Shown: positions 44,111 to 53,372, numbered from the stretch's first letter. The stretch: DNA of 64,000 nt from Ruegeria sp. AD91A (GCF_003443535.1 NZ_CP031947.1:620001-684000); one strand, 5' to 3'. The notes: generated by a model not told the origin, from the sequence alone. Numbers and translations are program-made.

Positions 44111-46141
44111 CTAGTAGGCGACCATCGTCAACAGCTCATATTCCGCGACCATTTCATCATCCTGCTGAGTCAGGGTGACATGCCAGCGGACTTCGCCGTA
44201 CTCTTCGTTCCGCTTGGTCTTGGCCTTGACCGTCAACCGCACCTTGATGGTATCACCCGCCTCGACAGGCTTCATGAATCGCAATCCGTCGAGGCCAGTG
44301 TTTGCCAGAACCGGGCCCTCGTTCGGTTCAACAAACAATCCGGCTGCAAATGACAAAAGCAGGTAGCCATGGGCCACTCGGCCCGGGAAAAACGGGTTCC
44401 GTTCCGCCGCAGCCTGATCCATATGCGCGTAGAACGTATCGCCGGTGAAATTGGCAAAGTGTTCGATGTCTTCCATCGTGATTGTACGGGGCGCTGTGTG
44501 GATGGTCTCGCCAATCGCCAGCTCATGGAACCGGCGCGTGAACGGATGGGCTGGCCCTTCGACCTCGGTCGCGCCGGGAACCCATGTGTTCCCGATTGCG
44601 GTCAGCAGATCGGGCGATCCCTGAATGGCTGTCCTTTGCATGTAATGCTTCACGCCACGCACACCGCCCATCTCCTCGCCGCCACCAGCGCGTCCGGGAC
44701 CGCCGTGAACCATATGCGGCAGCGGAGAGCCGTGGCCGGTAGATTCCTTCATCGAGTCGCGATTGTTGAAGTACAGGCGCCCATGATAAGCCCCTGCCCC
44801 CATGGCAACGTGCCGTGCCACATCGGCGTCACGGGTTATGACCGACGCCACCAGCGACCCTTGCCCGCGATTTGCCAGTTCGATCGCATGGTCGAGATCG
44901 CGATAGCCCATCACAGTGCTGACCGGGCCAAAAGCCTCGGTGTCGTGGACACGCCGGGCCGCATCCGGATTGGCACAATGGTACAGCATCGGCGGCAGGA
45001 ACGCGCCTTTCTCGGCATCCGCCCCATCAACCACAAAATCATCAGGGTTTCCGAAAACGCGTTCGGCTTCTTGCCCGATGATTGCCACCTTTTCCAGGAC
45101 ATCGCGTTTCTGACCGTTCGAGACCAACGCACCCATGCGTGTCGTTTCCAGCCTAGGGTCACCGATGACCGTTTTGGCCAGCCTCGCGGACAGGGCTTCG
45201 ATCACCGCCTGCACCAGAGGCTCTGGGGCCATGATCCGACGGATTGCGGTACATTTCTGCCCAGCCTTCGTGGTCATCTCGCGCTGGACTTCTTTGACGA
45301 AGAGGTCGAATTCCGGCGTGCCCGGTTCGGCATCAGGGCCGAGGATCGAGCAGTTCAGACTGTCCTGCTCGGCCACGAAACGAACTGAATTCTCCAGAAT
45401 CACCGGGTTGGAACGCAGTTTTGACGCCGTTTCTGCAGATCCGGTGAAACTGACTACGTCCTGCATGGTCAGACGATCCAGCATATCGCCCAAACCACCC
45501 GAAACCAGCTGCAACGCGCCCGCAGGCAAAATGCCGGAGTCCAGCATCAGCCGGACGCATAGTTCGGTTACGTAGCACGAGTTCGTTGCCGGCTTTACGA
45601 TGGCCGGAACGCCTGCCAAGAGTGTCGGGGCCAGCTTTTCCAACATCCCCCAGACAGGAAAGTTGAACGCGTTGATATGAACCGCCACGCCGTGCAACGG
45701 GGTGCAGATGTGTTGCCCCAGGAAGGTGCCGTTGCGGGACAGTTGCTCAACCTCACCGTCCAGGTAGACATGTCCGTCCGGCATCTCACGTCGGCCTTTC
45801 GAAGCGAAGACGAACATCGTGCCGATGCCGCCGTCAATGTCGATCAAGTGGTCCGACTGTGTAGCACCTGTGCTGAAAGACAGGTCATACATTGCCTGCT
45901 TATGCTGACCCAAATGAATGGACAGTGCTTTGAGCATCTTGGCCCGTTCATGGAACGTCATCTTCCGCAGCGCCGGCCCACCGACATTGCGCGCATAGTC
46001 CAGCATCCCCTGCACATCCAAGGCGCTATTGCCGGCCGCGGCGATCACCTCGCCTGTGACCGCGCTTGTAATATTGCGGGCACCCGCACCGGGCGAAACC
46101 CATTCACCGGCTGCGAAGCTGGAAATCTGTTGGATTGTCAT
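44111..46141 (-). CDS. paaZ: PaaZ: oxepin-CoA hydrolase / 3-oxo-5,6-dehydrosuberyl-CoA semialdehyde dehydrogenase
   Basis: This 676-residue bifunctional enzyme opens the oxepin-CoA ring in phenylacetate catabolism and oxidises the resulting aldehyde. The aldehyde dehydrogenase domain (1-about 515) has catalytic Glu258 in FVAEQDSLN and Cys297 in GQKCTAIRR. The C-terminal MaoC-like hydratase domain (about 535-676) has DTFYAHMDQAAAERNPFF and GRVAHGYLLLSFAAGLF. A GAGGAGA site precedes the start. It is transcribed alone, with a palindrome 69 bp upstream that matches one by paaG, so PaaR control is likely. Confidence 0.94.
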   Translation of the reverse strand: MTIQQISSFAAGEWVSPGAGARNITSAVTGEVIAAAGNSALDVQGMLDYARNVGGPALRKMTFHERAKMLKALSIHLGQHKQAMYDLSFSTGATQSDHLIDIDGGIGTMFVFASKGRREMPDGHVYLDGEVEQLSRNGTFLGQHICTPLHGVAVHINAFNFPVWGMLEKLAPTLLAGVPAIVKPATNSCYVTELCVRLMLDSGILPAGALQLVSGGLGDMLDRLTMQDVVSFTGSAETASKLRSNPVILENSVRFVAEQDSLNCSILGPDAEPGTPEFDLFVKEVQREMTTKAGQKCTAIRRIMAPEPLVQAVIEALSARLAKTVIGDPRLETTRMGALVSNGQKRDVLEKVAIIGQEAERVFGNPDDFVVDGADAEKGAFLPPMLYHCANPDAARRVHDTEAFGPVSTVMGYRDLDHAIELANRGQGSLVASVITRDADVARHVAMGAGAYHGRLYFNNRDSMKESTGHGSPLPHMVHGGPGRAGGGEEMGGVRGVKHYMQRTAIQGSPDLLTAIGNTWVPGATEVEGPAHPFTRRFHELAIGETIHTAPRTITMEDIEHFANFTGDTFYAHMDQAAAERNPFFPGRVAHGYLLLSFAAGLFVEPNEGPVLANTGLDGLRFMKPVEAGDTIKVRLTVKAKTKRNEEYGEVRWHVTLTQQDDEMVAEYELLTMVAY

Positions 46142-46205
46142 GAGCGTCTCCTCATCTGCTGTGTGATCTTCGCGCGGCCATATGCCCGTCTCACGAAATC
46201 ATAAT

Positions 46206-46227
46206 ATAAACCGTACGGTCGGTCAAT
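46206..46227 (-). promoter_or_regulatory. PaaR-type operator upstream of paaZ
   Basis: The minus strand carries TTGACCGACCGTACGGTT with the palindromic core ACCGTACGGT (46210-46219). It matches the site at 52527-52548 at 19 of 22 positions. TetR-family PaaR proteins bind ACCG...CGGT-type imperfect palindromes in phenylacetate clusters, and a paaR gene lies 9 kb away. Confidence 0.72.
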
Positions 46228-46259
46228 AAATTGGCGAATTGGAATCGAAACCGTACATC

Positions 46260-47447
46260 TCAGACTTGCGCTGGCAGTCGCGCGAAACCCCGAAATCGAA
46301 TGCGTCCGCCTCGTTCAGCGCCGTCAGTGATGCGATAGGTCGGAAATCGCGCCAGAAACCGTCCGACGGCCACGCGTCCCTCCATACGCGCCAAGGTCAG
46401 GCCAACGCAGGTATGGGGGCCTCCGGCAAACGCATGATGCTTGTTGGGGCGTCGATCCAATACAACTTCATCAGGTTGTTCAAACTGCCGCAGATCGCGA
46501 TTGGCTGCGCCGATGCACAGGTGAACGTCTGTACCTGCTGGAATGGTCTGACCATGGAACGTCACATCTTCAGTGGTCAGACGGTTGCCAAATTGATTTG
46601 GGCTTTCCAGCCGCAGGAACTCGTCCACCGCCGTGTTGATCAGATCCGGATTGGCCAGCAGCTCGGCCCGTTTGTCGCGGTGCCGTTCCAACAGTTCCAA
46701 TGCGTTGCTGATCAGGTTGGTGGTGGTCTCGTGCCCTGCATTCAGAATGAAAATGCAGTTCTGGTAGAGCTCGACCTCGGTCAGGCCACCATCGGTGTCA
46801 TCCTGCATCAACCGTGTCAGGACATCCGTCGCAGGATCTCCGGGGTTGGCCCGGCGATCTTCAATGATGTGCTGAAGAAAGTCCTTGAAATCAGAAACCG
46901 AGCGGTTGCCCCACTCTTCCTGATCGGGCGTCAACTGAGGCTCCAATGCGCCCAGTATAGCCAGAGACCAATCCCGCAAAGGCCCGCGTTCTGATCGGGG
47001 AATGCCAAGCAGGTTGCCGATGATCTCGATCGGGATGGCCCCGGCGAAATCCTCGATCAATTCTACCGGGCCCTTGGCTTGCATCTCGTCCAGCAACCCA
47101 TCGACAAGTTGAACCAGGCCCGGTTCCATCTGCGCCAGCGCCCGTGGGTTCATCGCGCCAACCATGACCTTGCGGACGCGGGTATGCAGGGGCGGGTCAT
47201 TGAACACAAGGCTGGTGGTATGGTGTTCGTACAGCGGGCTGTCGATCCCGTATTTTGGGCCGAAAACCGCCTTTTTATCCGATATGAAACGCACCGTATC
47301 CCGGTAAACCAGATCCAGGTCATCATATCGCGACAGGATCACCGATCCGTCGGGCTGCCAGCAGACGGGCGTGTCTTCGCGCAACGCGGCGTAAGTTGGA
47401 TAGGGATCCGTATGAAACCCGTCCGGGAGCGCTGTCAGAGAGAACAT
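46260..47447 (-). CDS. Cytochrome P450
   Basis: This 395-residue soluble bacterial P450 shows the I-helix oxygen-activation motif AGHETTT (237-243), the K-helix E276-F-L-R279 and the haem loop FAGGPHTCVG with C347 as the axial ligand. Its ATG overlaps the stop of the TRAP large-permease gene (ATGA), so it is translated as part of the dctP-dctQ-dctM-P450 operon. No ferredoxin or reductase gene is adjacent. The coupling suggests that it oxidises the compound imported by the TRAP transporter, probably an aromatic acid given the paa genes on both sides; this is an inference. Confidence 0.93.
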   Translation of the reverse strand: MFSLTALPDGFHTDPYPTYAALREDTPVCWQPDGSVILSRYDDLDLVYRDTVRFISDKKAVFGPKYGIDSPLYEHHTTSLVFNDPPLHTRVRKVMVGAMNPRALAQMEPGLVQLVDGLLDEMQAKGPVELIEDFAGAIPIEIIGNLLGIPRSERGPLRDWSLAILGALEPQLTPDQEEWGNRSVSDFKDFLQHIIEDRRANPGDPATDVLTRLMQDDTDGGLTEVELYQNCIFILNAGHETTTNLISNALELLERHRDKRAELLANPDLINTAVDEFLRLESPNQFGNRLTTEDVTFHGQTIPAGTDVHLCIGAANRDLRQFEQPDEVVLDRRPNKHHAFAGGPHTCVGLTLARMEGRVAVGRFLARFPTYRITDGAERGGRIRFRGFARLPAQV

Positions 47448-48799
47448 CAGTGACTCATCGCTCCCATTTGTTCGGGAAGGACCAGAACCAGCCAGGGCAC
47501 CAGAACAATCAGGGCCAGACGGAAGATGTCTGCCACCCAGAACGGGGTGACTCCTTTGAAGATTGTTCCAGTCGATACGTCCCCGACCACGCCTTTCAGA
47601 ATGAACACGTTCAGGCCCACGGGCGGCGTGATCAAACTGATCTCGGTCACGACGACAACGACAATGCCGAACCAGATCGGATCATATCCCAGTGACGTGA
47701 CCAATGGGAAAAAGATCGGCACCGTAAGCAACAGCATCGACAGCGATTCAAAAACGCATCCCAGAATAATGTAGATCCCGAGGATCATCAGGATCACGAC
47801 GAAGGGTTCCACCTCATACGCGGTGACCAGAGCGATCAACGCTTCGGGCAGACCAGCCAGGTTGATGAAATTCGAGAAGATCTGCGCCCCGATCAGAACC
47901 GAGAACAGCGCCGCGGCGGTGAAACTGGTTTCCTTCAGCACTTCAAAGGTCGAACCAAGGGTCAGCCCACCGCGCGACAATGCAATCAGGAATGCACCCA
48001 TCGCGCCCATACCGGCAGCCTCGGTCGGGCTGAACGTCAGGTTCAGAGGATAGAAATCGAACACTCCGTACAAACCGCCGATCACCAGGAAGAACAGCAG
48101 CAACACGGCCCAGACCGAGCGCAACGCCTTAAGGCGCTCGCCCCAGCCGTGGCGTTCACCTGCAGGGCCGGACTCGGGCCTGCGCCAAACAGTCCAGCGC
48201 ACGGCGAACAGATAAAAGAGGATACCAAGTACGCCTGGGATGATGCCAGCAACGAAAAGTTTGCCGATCGAGGTTTCGGTCAGCAGGCCGTAGATCACCA
48301 GAATAACCGACGGTGGGATCAGGATGCCCAGCGTGCCACCGGCGGCAATCGACGCCGTTGACAGCTCATCCGCGTACCCATAGCGGCGCATTTCCGGCAT
48401 CGCGACTTTGGACATGGTCGCAGCCGTTGCCAGCGAGGATCCGCAAATGGCCGAAAAGCCACCGCACGCGGCGACCGTCGCCATTGCGATACCACCGCGG
48501 AAGTGACCCAGAAAAGCGTTTGAAACCGCGTATAGTTCGCGCGCGAGCCCGCCCTTGTTCACGAACAGGCCCATGAGGATGAACAGTGGCACGACCGACA
48601 GGCCGTAGTCCTGTGCCGTGTCCGTAATCTGACGACCCACCATCGACATCGCGGCCTTCAGTCCGCGCTCGGACAGGATGCTGCCACCGCGCTCATATGC
48701 GAACCCAAGCGTCCCCACTAGACCCATCGCAAACACAATGGGCAAGCGCACCAACACAAGAACCAGAACAAGGGCGAAACCGATCAGTGCGGCAGTCAT
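47447..48799 (-). CDS. dctM: TRAP transporter large permease (DctM family)
   Basis: This membrane protein of about 450 residues with 12 or so helices is the sodium-driven translocation subunit of a TRAP importer. Motifs include GLFVNKGGLARELY, the CGSSLATAATMSKVAMPEM region and GTLGILIPPSVILVIYG. The ATG at 48799 is chosen because it overlaps the dctQ stop (TAATG) and begins at the first helix; the frame is open further upstream without meaning. It is followed by, and coupled to, the P450 gene. Confidence 0.92.
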   Translation of the reverse strand: MTAALIGFALVLVLVLVRLPIVFAMGLVGTLGFAYERGGSILSERGLKAAMSMVGRQITDTAQDYGLSVVPLFILMGLFVNKGGLARELYAVSNAFLGHFRGGIAMATVAACGGFSAICGSSLATAATMSKVAMPEMRRYGYADELSTASIAAGGTLGILIPPSVILVIYGLLTETSIGKLFVAGIIPGVLGILFYLFAVRWTVWRRPESGPAGERHGWGERLKALRSVWAVLLLFFLVIGGLYGVFDFYPLNLTFSPTEAAGMGAMGAFLIALSRGGLTLGSTFEVLKETSFTAAALFSVLIGAQIFSNFINLAGLPEALIALVTAYEVEPFVVILMILGIYIILGCVFESLSMLLLTVPIFFPLVTSLGYDPIWFGIVVVVVTEISLITPPVGLNVFILKGVVGDVSTGTIFKGVTPFWVADIFRLALIVLVPWLVLVLPEQMGAMSH

Positions 48800-49302
48800 T
48801 AGGAGTGCTCCGACAAGGTTTGGGGGGCAAAAATGTACAAAAGACCGGTGATGAACATCGCAACGGCCGTGATTGCAGTGAAGGCGGCGATGAACCAACC
48901 AACATAGAAGACCGGGATTGAGAGGTATTCGGTAACGTCGCCGTAATCCCGTGCACGTTCAGCCAAAATCCAGACGCGCTGAATCGGCCAGATCAGCATG
49001 ATGCCGGACACCAGATAGACGATCGCATCGCGCGCTCTGCTCAGCCGCAAGCGTGAGAAAATTCCATCCGTCAGGTCGACTGCGATTTGCCCCTTCCCTG
49101 CCGAGATCATCGGCAAGACCGAGAACACAAGGATCGCCATCAGAATCCGCGTCAGTTCGGTTGCCGCCTCGATCGGAGCATTGAAGACAGAGCGCAGGAT
49201 AACGTCAAAAAAGGTCATCACCATCAGGATGAACAGCGCCACACAGGCCAGCACCGTCGGAATGATACTGACGCGACGCGCGAAGGTCACGATAGATTGC
49301 AT
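48799..49302 (-). CDS. dctQ: TRAP transporter small permease (DctQ family)
   Basis: This 167-residue protein has four membrane helices (about 12-34, 46-66, 87-107, 129-152), the size and layout of a DctQ subunit. LFILMVMTFFDVILRSVFNAPIEAATELTRI in the first half is typical. It overlaps dctM at its stop and lies 57 bp after dctP, with a hairpin between them. Confidence 0.9.
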   Translation of the reverse strand: MQSIVTFARRVSIIPTVLACVALFILMVMTFFDVILRSVFNAPIEAATELTRILMAILVFSVLPMISAGKGQIAVDLTDGIFSRLRLSRARDAIVYLVSGIMLIWPIQRVWILAERARDYGDVTEYLSIPVFYVGWFIAAFTAITAVAMFITGLLYIFAPQTLSEHS

Positions 49303-49327
49303 GATTGGCCCCCAACGGGTGAAATTG

Positions 49328-49350
49328 GCTGGCGGGTCAACCCCGCCAGC
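49328..49350 (-). terminator. Intercistronic hairpin after dctP
   Basis: A perfect 9-bp GC-rich stem GCTGGCGGG/CCCGCCAGC with a 5-nt loop lies in the 57-bp gap between dctP and dctQ. It lacks a T-run; it may stabilise the dctP message or lower downstream expression. Confidence 0.5.
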
Positions 49351-49359
49351 TGGGCTGCG

Positions 49360-50379
49360 CTACTGAGCGGCCATTTCGTTAACGATCATGTCATATGCGG
49401 CTTGCGCATCAACACCGGTGCCATTGACCTCTTCGATGACCCTGGCGCGCACATCGGCAGCAATCGCATTGAACTTTTCCAGATCTTCAGCGGACGCTGC
49501 ATTGATCGCGTTGCCCTCGGTCTGTTCGGTCGCCTCACGGCCGATCGCGTCGATCTCATCCCAGATTTTACCGATTTCGCGGCTCAGCGGTTCACCGAAA
49601 ACCTTTTCTTCCAAAGCAGCCTGCATATCGGCGGGCAGATCCGCAAACGTGTCTTCGTTCATGATAAACGCAAACGACCCGCGATACAGGCCACCCGGAA
49701 CTTCATAGACATTTTGCGCCACTTCAGTCAGCTTGAAGCCTTTGCGGGATTCAAACGGCATGACGACACCATCAGCAGCTTTCGAAGCGAGTGTCTCGTA
49801 TACTTTCGGCGCAGGTACCTGGATTCCGGTTGCGCCCAGCGCCGTGCCGACGTCGCCGCCCACACCACCTGGGATACGAACCTTGAGACCCGCCACTTCG
49901 TCAAGCGTTGTCACCGGGCTGCTGGAGTGAAGCTGTGCCGGGCCATGGGTGTGCAGCGCGACCACTTTCACACCGCGATGTTCGTCCGCCGCCTTGAGAT
50001 ACTGGTCGTATGTACGCCAATACGCGACCGAGGCCGCTTCGGCCGAGCCCTCATATCCGGGCAGCTCAATCATCTTGGTGGTGACGAAACGACCGGGCTG
50101 GTATCCATGAAAGATGATCGAAGCATCCGCTGCGCCATCCATGATCAGGTCCATCTGCGCCGGCGGCGGGGCAATTCCCAGCTTCAATTCTGCAGTGACT
50201 TTGCCGTCGGTAGCTTCTTCGACCATTTCCACGAATTTCGGCCACATCTTCGCGTTGATGCCGTGGGTTGGCGGTGCCCAGCTGGAAATCGTCAGCGTAT
50301 AATCCGCCGCCAGTGCCACTGTGCCCGATACGGCCATCGCGGCCGAGGCCAAAAGAGTGCTCAACTTGGTGAATTTCAT
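49360..50379 (-). CDS. dctP: TRAP transporter substrate-binding protein (DctP family)
   Basis: This periplasmic protein of 339 residues has a signal peptide (MKFTKLSTLLASAAMAVSGTVALA) and the DctP fold. The carboxylate-binding arginine is likely in LKVRIPGG, and VPAPKVYETLASKAADGVV is the usual domain-hinge stretch. The ATG at 50379 follows an AGGGAGGAG site; open sequence upstream is not part of the gene. It binds an organic acid for the DctQM permease; the neighbouring paa genes suggest an aromatic acid such as phenylacetate, which is inference. Confidence 0.91.
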   Translation of the reverse strand: MKFTKLSTLLASAAMAVSGTVALAADYTLTISSWAPPTHGINAKMWPKFVEMVEEATDGKVTAELKLGIAPPPAQMDLIMDGAADASIIFHGYQPGRFVTTKMIELPGYEGSAEAASVAYWRTYDQYLKAADEHRGVKVVALHTHGPAQLHSSSPVTTLDEVAGLKVRIPGGVGGDVGTALGATGIQVPAPKVYETLASKAADGVVMPFESRKGFKLTEVAQNVYEVPGGLYRGSFAFIMNEDTFADLPADMQAALEEKVFGEPLSREIGKIWDEIDAIGREATEQTEGNAINAASAEDLEKFNAIAADVRARVIEEVNGTGVDAQAAYDMIVNEMAAQ

Positions 50380-50422
50380 GGTTTTGTCTCCTCCCTGTGA
50401 AACATGACTCGAGAATGCGTTA

Positions 50423-50442
50423 ATGGTCACTTTTGTAACCAT
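50423..50442. promoter_or_regulatory. Imperfect inverted repeat upstream of dctP
   Basis: ATGGTCAC-TTTT-GTAACCAT (7 of 8 positions paired) lies 44 bp upstream of dctP and just after the end of the fadB-like gene. It could be an operator for the TRAP-P450 operon. It does not match the two PaaR-type sites. Confidence 0.35.
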
Positions 50443-50449
50443 CAACATG

Positions 50450-52483
50450 TTAATAGTTTTCGGATCGACCCGCGACACGCCACGAACCGGGGCTTTCTTT
50501 CGCTACGGTTAGCATATTTGCGTTGGACCGGCTGTTTCCGATTTCATTGCAATAGTTCATCGGCCCTCCTCTCCAGCGCGGGAAGCCGTATCCATGGATT
50601 TGAACCATATCAACGGCTTCTGCGTTTTCCGCGATCCCTTCTTCAATGATCAAAGCGCCTTCGTTGGCCAGAACCGCCAGCAGTCTTGAAGAGATATCCT
50701 CGTCCGAAAAAGCCCGCCGGGTGATGCCCTGCTGGTCAGAATAGGCTTCGATTAATGCCTCAACTTCGGAATCCCGAACTGGGTCGCGACTGCCTTCTTC
50801 GTAGCGATACCACCCTTTGCCAGTACGCTGGCCAAAACGCTCCATCTCACAAAGCTGGTCTGCGATGGTGACATAGCGTTCATTCGGGTCGCGGTGTGCT
50901 GCATTGCGTTTGCGGTTCGCCCAGGCAATTTGAAGACCGGTCAAGTCCTGAAGCTCATAAGGACCCATAGGCATCCCGAACGCCCGCATCGCATGATCCA
51001 CCTGATAGGGAAGCGCCCCATCTGCCAGCAGATAATCGGCCGCGCGCCGATAGGCTGCCAACATGCGGTTCCCAATGAACCCATCGCAGATACCCGCCAG
51101 CACCGAAACCTTGCGAAGCTTTTTCCCAAGCGCGAATCCGGTTGCGACAACTTCGGGAGACGTTTGCGGAGTGTGCACGACCTCGAGCAGCTTCATGACA
51201 TGGGCCGGGCTAAAGAAATGCAGACCTATGCAACGGGTCTGATTAACGACGCCCGCGAAAATCTCGAGCGGGTCCAGATAGGACGTATTGGTGGCCAAAA
51301 TCGCATCGCTGCTCATATGCCTGGCCAGCTCGTCAAATACCTGCTGCTTGACGGACAGGTCTTCAAAAACAGCCTCGATCGCCAGTTCAGCATCCGCAGC
51401 TTCTGAATACCGGTTCACAGCACGAAACGAAGCAAGGCGATCCCGAAGCTGCGCCTCGGACATCTTACCTCTCTTGACCGAGCCTTGCAGCAGACTCTCA
51501 ACCCGATCGTGCGCTGCCGCCGCGGCGTCCGCGTCTCGCTCGATCAACGTCACGGACAGCCCGCCGTTCAGGGCCGCAGTTGCGATCCCTGCCCCCATTA
51601 ATCCTCCTCCGACAACGGCTATCCGTGTTATGTCACGGGCGGCCACCCCTTTGATCAACGAAGGTTTGGACACGGCACGTTCAGCAAAAAACGCGTAGCG
51701 CAAAGCGCGGCTTTCCGGGCTTTGGCGCAACTCCAGATGGCGCGCGCGCTCTTTCGGTTGTGCGGTGGTAAATGGCTCAACCGACCAACCAAGCGCCGTC
51801 AGGTTTTCCAACGGCGATTTCTGACCCTTGGCGCGCTTCTTCAAAGCCTGGCGTCTCGCCTTCAACAGATCCGGCGCAAATTCCGCCACAGCACGCTGGC
51901 TGACAGGTATTGGGCGTTCGGGCAGGTCGGCAACCAAGTCCAGAACAGCACTCTTAGGGTCTTCGGCGACGCGGTCGACGCCGCCAAGCTCGGCCAGTGT
52001 CTCTGCCTTGAGAATTTTGCCCGAACAGGCCATGCCAATTGCAGCCCGCATCCCGACCAGACGCGGCAATCGTTGTGTGCCCCCTGCCCCGGGGATCAAA
52101 CCCACATTGACTTCCGGCAGGCCAAAACCTGTTCTCGGCGCTGCGATCCGCCATGCACAGGCCATGGCGATTTCGAACCCGCCACCCAGCACGTTGCCAT
52201 GCATGCAAGCGATGAACGGAACCTCGCTGTCTTCGATTTTCTGAACCACGTCAGGCAAATGTGGCTCGACCGGCGGTGCGTCGAATTCGGACATGTCGCC
52301 GCCCGCGACAAAGGTTTTACCAGCGCAACACAGCACGGCCACGCGCGCGCCCTTGGCCGCATCAACCGCGTCAGACAGCCCCTGGCGAACACCTGTCGAC
52401 GTCGCGTTTACCGGCGGGTTGTCAATTGTGACCCACGCCACGTCGCCCTTAAATTCAACGCTCACCAGCGACGACTGCGACAT
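50450..52483 (-). CDS. Bifunctional enoyl-CoA hydratase / 3-hydroxyacyl-CoA dehydrogenase (FadB/FadJ-like)
   Basis: This protein of about 677 residues has an N-terminal crotonase domain (about 5-190) and a C-terminal 3-hydroxyacyl-CoA dehydrogenase with the NAD motif IAVVGGGLMGAGIA (near 295). GLHFFSPAHVMKLLEVVHT carries the catalytic His, and two helical C-terminal repeats follow. The ATG at 52483 is chosen over a TTG 6 bp earlier. It is divergent from paaG with a PaaR-type site between, so it probably performs the hydration and dehydrogenation of the phenylacetate pathway (the roles of PaaF and PaaH) in one protein. Confidence 0.92.
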   Translation of the reverse strand: MSQSSLVSVEFKGDVAWVTIDNPPVNATSTGVRQGLSDAVDAAKGARVAVLCCAGKTFVAGGDMSEFDAPPVEPHLPDVVQKIEDSEVPFIACMHGNVLGGGFEIAMACAWRIAAPRTGFGLPEVNVGLIPGAGGTQRLPRLVGMRAAIGMACSGKILKAETLAELGGVDRVAEDPKSAVLDLVADLPERPIPVSQRAVAEFAPDLLKARRQALKKRAKGQKSPLENLTALGWSVEPFTTAQPKERARHLELRQSPESRALRYAFFAERAVSKPSLIKGVAARDITRIAVVGGGLMGAGIATAALNGGLSVTLIERDADAAAAAHDRVESLLQGSVKRGKMSEAQLRDRLASFRAVNRYSEAADAELAIEAVFEDLSVKQQVFDELARHMSSDAILATNTSYLDPLEIFAGVVNQTRCIGLHFFSPAHVMKLLEVVHTPQTSPEVVATGFALGKKLRKVSVLAGICDGFIGNRMLAAYRRAADYLLADGALPYQVDHAMRAFGMPMGPYELQDLTGLQIAWANRKRNAAHRDPNERYVTIADQLCEMERFGQRTGKGWYRYEEGSRDPVRDSEVEALIEAYSDQQGITRRAFSDEDISSRLLAVLANEGALIIEEGIAENAEAVDMVQIHGYGFPRWRGGPMNYCNEIGNSRSNANMLTVAKESPGSWRVAGRSENY

Positions 52484-52526
52484 TTGCAATCCCTTTGATC
52501 GGTTCAGATTCGGTTCGGGTTTATAT

Positions 52527-52548
52527 ATTGACCAACCGTTCGGTTAAT
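52527..52548 (+). promoter_or_regulatory. PaaR-type operator between fadB-like gene and paaG
   Basis: The plus strand carries TTGACCAACCGTTCGGTT with the core ACCGTTCGGT, 38 bp from the paaG start and 43 bp from the divergent start. It is a near copy of the paaZ upstream site. One bound repressor could control both directions. Confidence 0.72.
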
Positions 52549-52586
52549 GCAATGATTAAGTTGAAACGAGAACAGATGAGACAGTC

Positions 52587-53372
52587 ATGAACGATACGAT
52601 TCTTGTACAAGACAACGGGAACTGGGTCGAAATCACCCTGAACCGCCCGGACAAGTTGAACTCGTTCAATGAAGAAATGCACATGGCGCTGCAGGATGCA
52701 CTGAAAGCCGCGCGCGACGGCGGCGCCCGCGCGGTATTGCTGACCGGTGCCGGGCGTGGCTTTTGTGCTGGTCAGGACCTCAGTGATCGCGATCCGTCGA
52801 AAATGGATGGCCCGCCGGATTTAAGCAAGACGGTACGCATGTTCTATGGCCCTCTTGTCCGTTTGATCCGGTCGATGAATATCCCGGTGATCTGCGCCGT
52901 GAACGGAGTAGCAGCCGGGGCGGGTGCAAATCTTGCGCTGGCCTGTGATATGGTTCTGGCCGCGGAAAGTGCGAAATTCATTCAGAGCTTTTCCAAGGTG
53001 GGCCTGATTCCAGACACGGGCGGCAGTTGGCACTTGCCGCGTCTGTTGGGCGAGGCACGCGCCAAGGGGCTGGCCCTGACAGCCCAACCCCTTCTGGCCA
53101 AACAAGCCGAAGATTGGGGGTTGATCTGGAAGGCAGTGGCCGACGATCAATTGATGACCGAAGCGCGCGTTCTTGCCGCGCAATTGGCAAACGGCCCTAC
53201 CCTCGGGCTCGGGCTGACCAAACAGTGCATTCAAACCGCTGCCACCACGTCCCTCTCGGATCAGCTTGAGATCGAAGCGGACGCAATGAAGACCTGCGGG
53301 GAAAGCGCGGATTACGCCGAAGGCGTATCCAGTTTTCTTGAAAAGCGGGCACCGAATTTCCAGGGACACTGA
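52587..53372 (+). CDS. paaG: PaaG: 2-(1,2-epoxy-1,2-dihydrophenyl)acetyl-CoA isomerase
   Basis: This 261-residue crotonase-fold enzyme rearranges the ring epoxide of phenylacetyl-CoA to oxepin-CoA. GRGFCAGQDLSDRDP (56-70) forms the oxyanion region, and D143 in IPDTGGSW corresponds to the catalytic Asp of PaaG. It leads the paaG-paaI-paaK-paaR unit; its stop overlaps the paaI start by one base. Confidence 0.92.
   Translation: MNDTILVQDNGNWVEITLNRPDKLNSFNEEMHMALQDALKAARDGGARAVLLTGAGRGFCAGQDLSDRDPSKMDGPPDLSKTVRMFYGPLVRLIRSMNIPVICAVNGVAAGAGANLALACDMVLAAESAKFIQSFSKVGLIPDTGGSWHLPRLLGEARAKGLALTAQPLLAKQAEDWGLIWKAVADDQLMTEARVLAAQLANGPTLGLGLTKQCIQTAATTSLSDQLEIEADAMKTCGESADYAEGVSSFLEKRAPNFQGH

Noticed and set aside
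49087..50400. A 437-codon plus-strand frame opposite dctP and dctQ
   Set aside because: It spans two real antisense genes and the gap between them; composition is unlike a protein.
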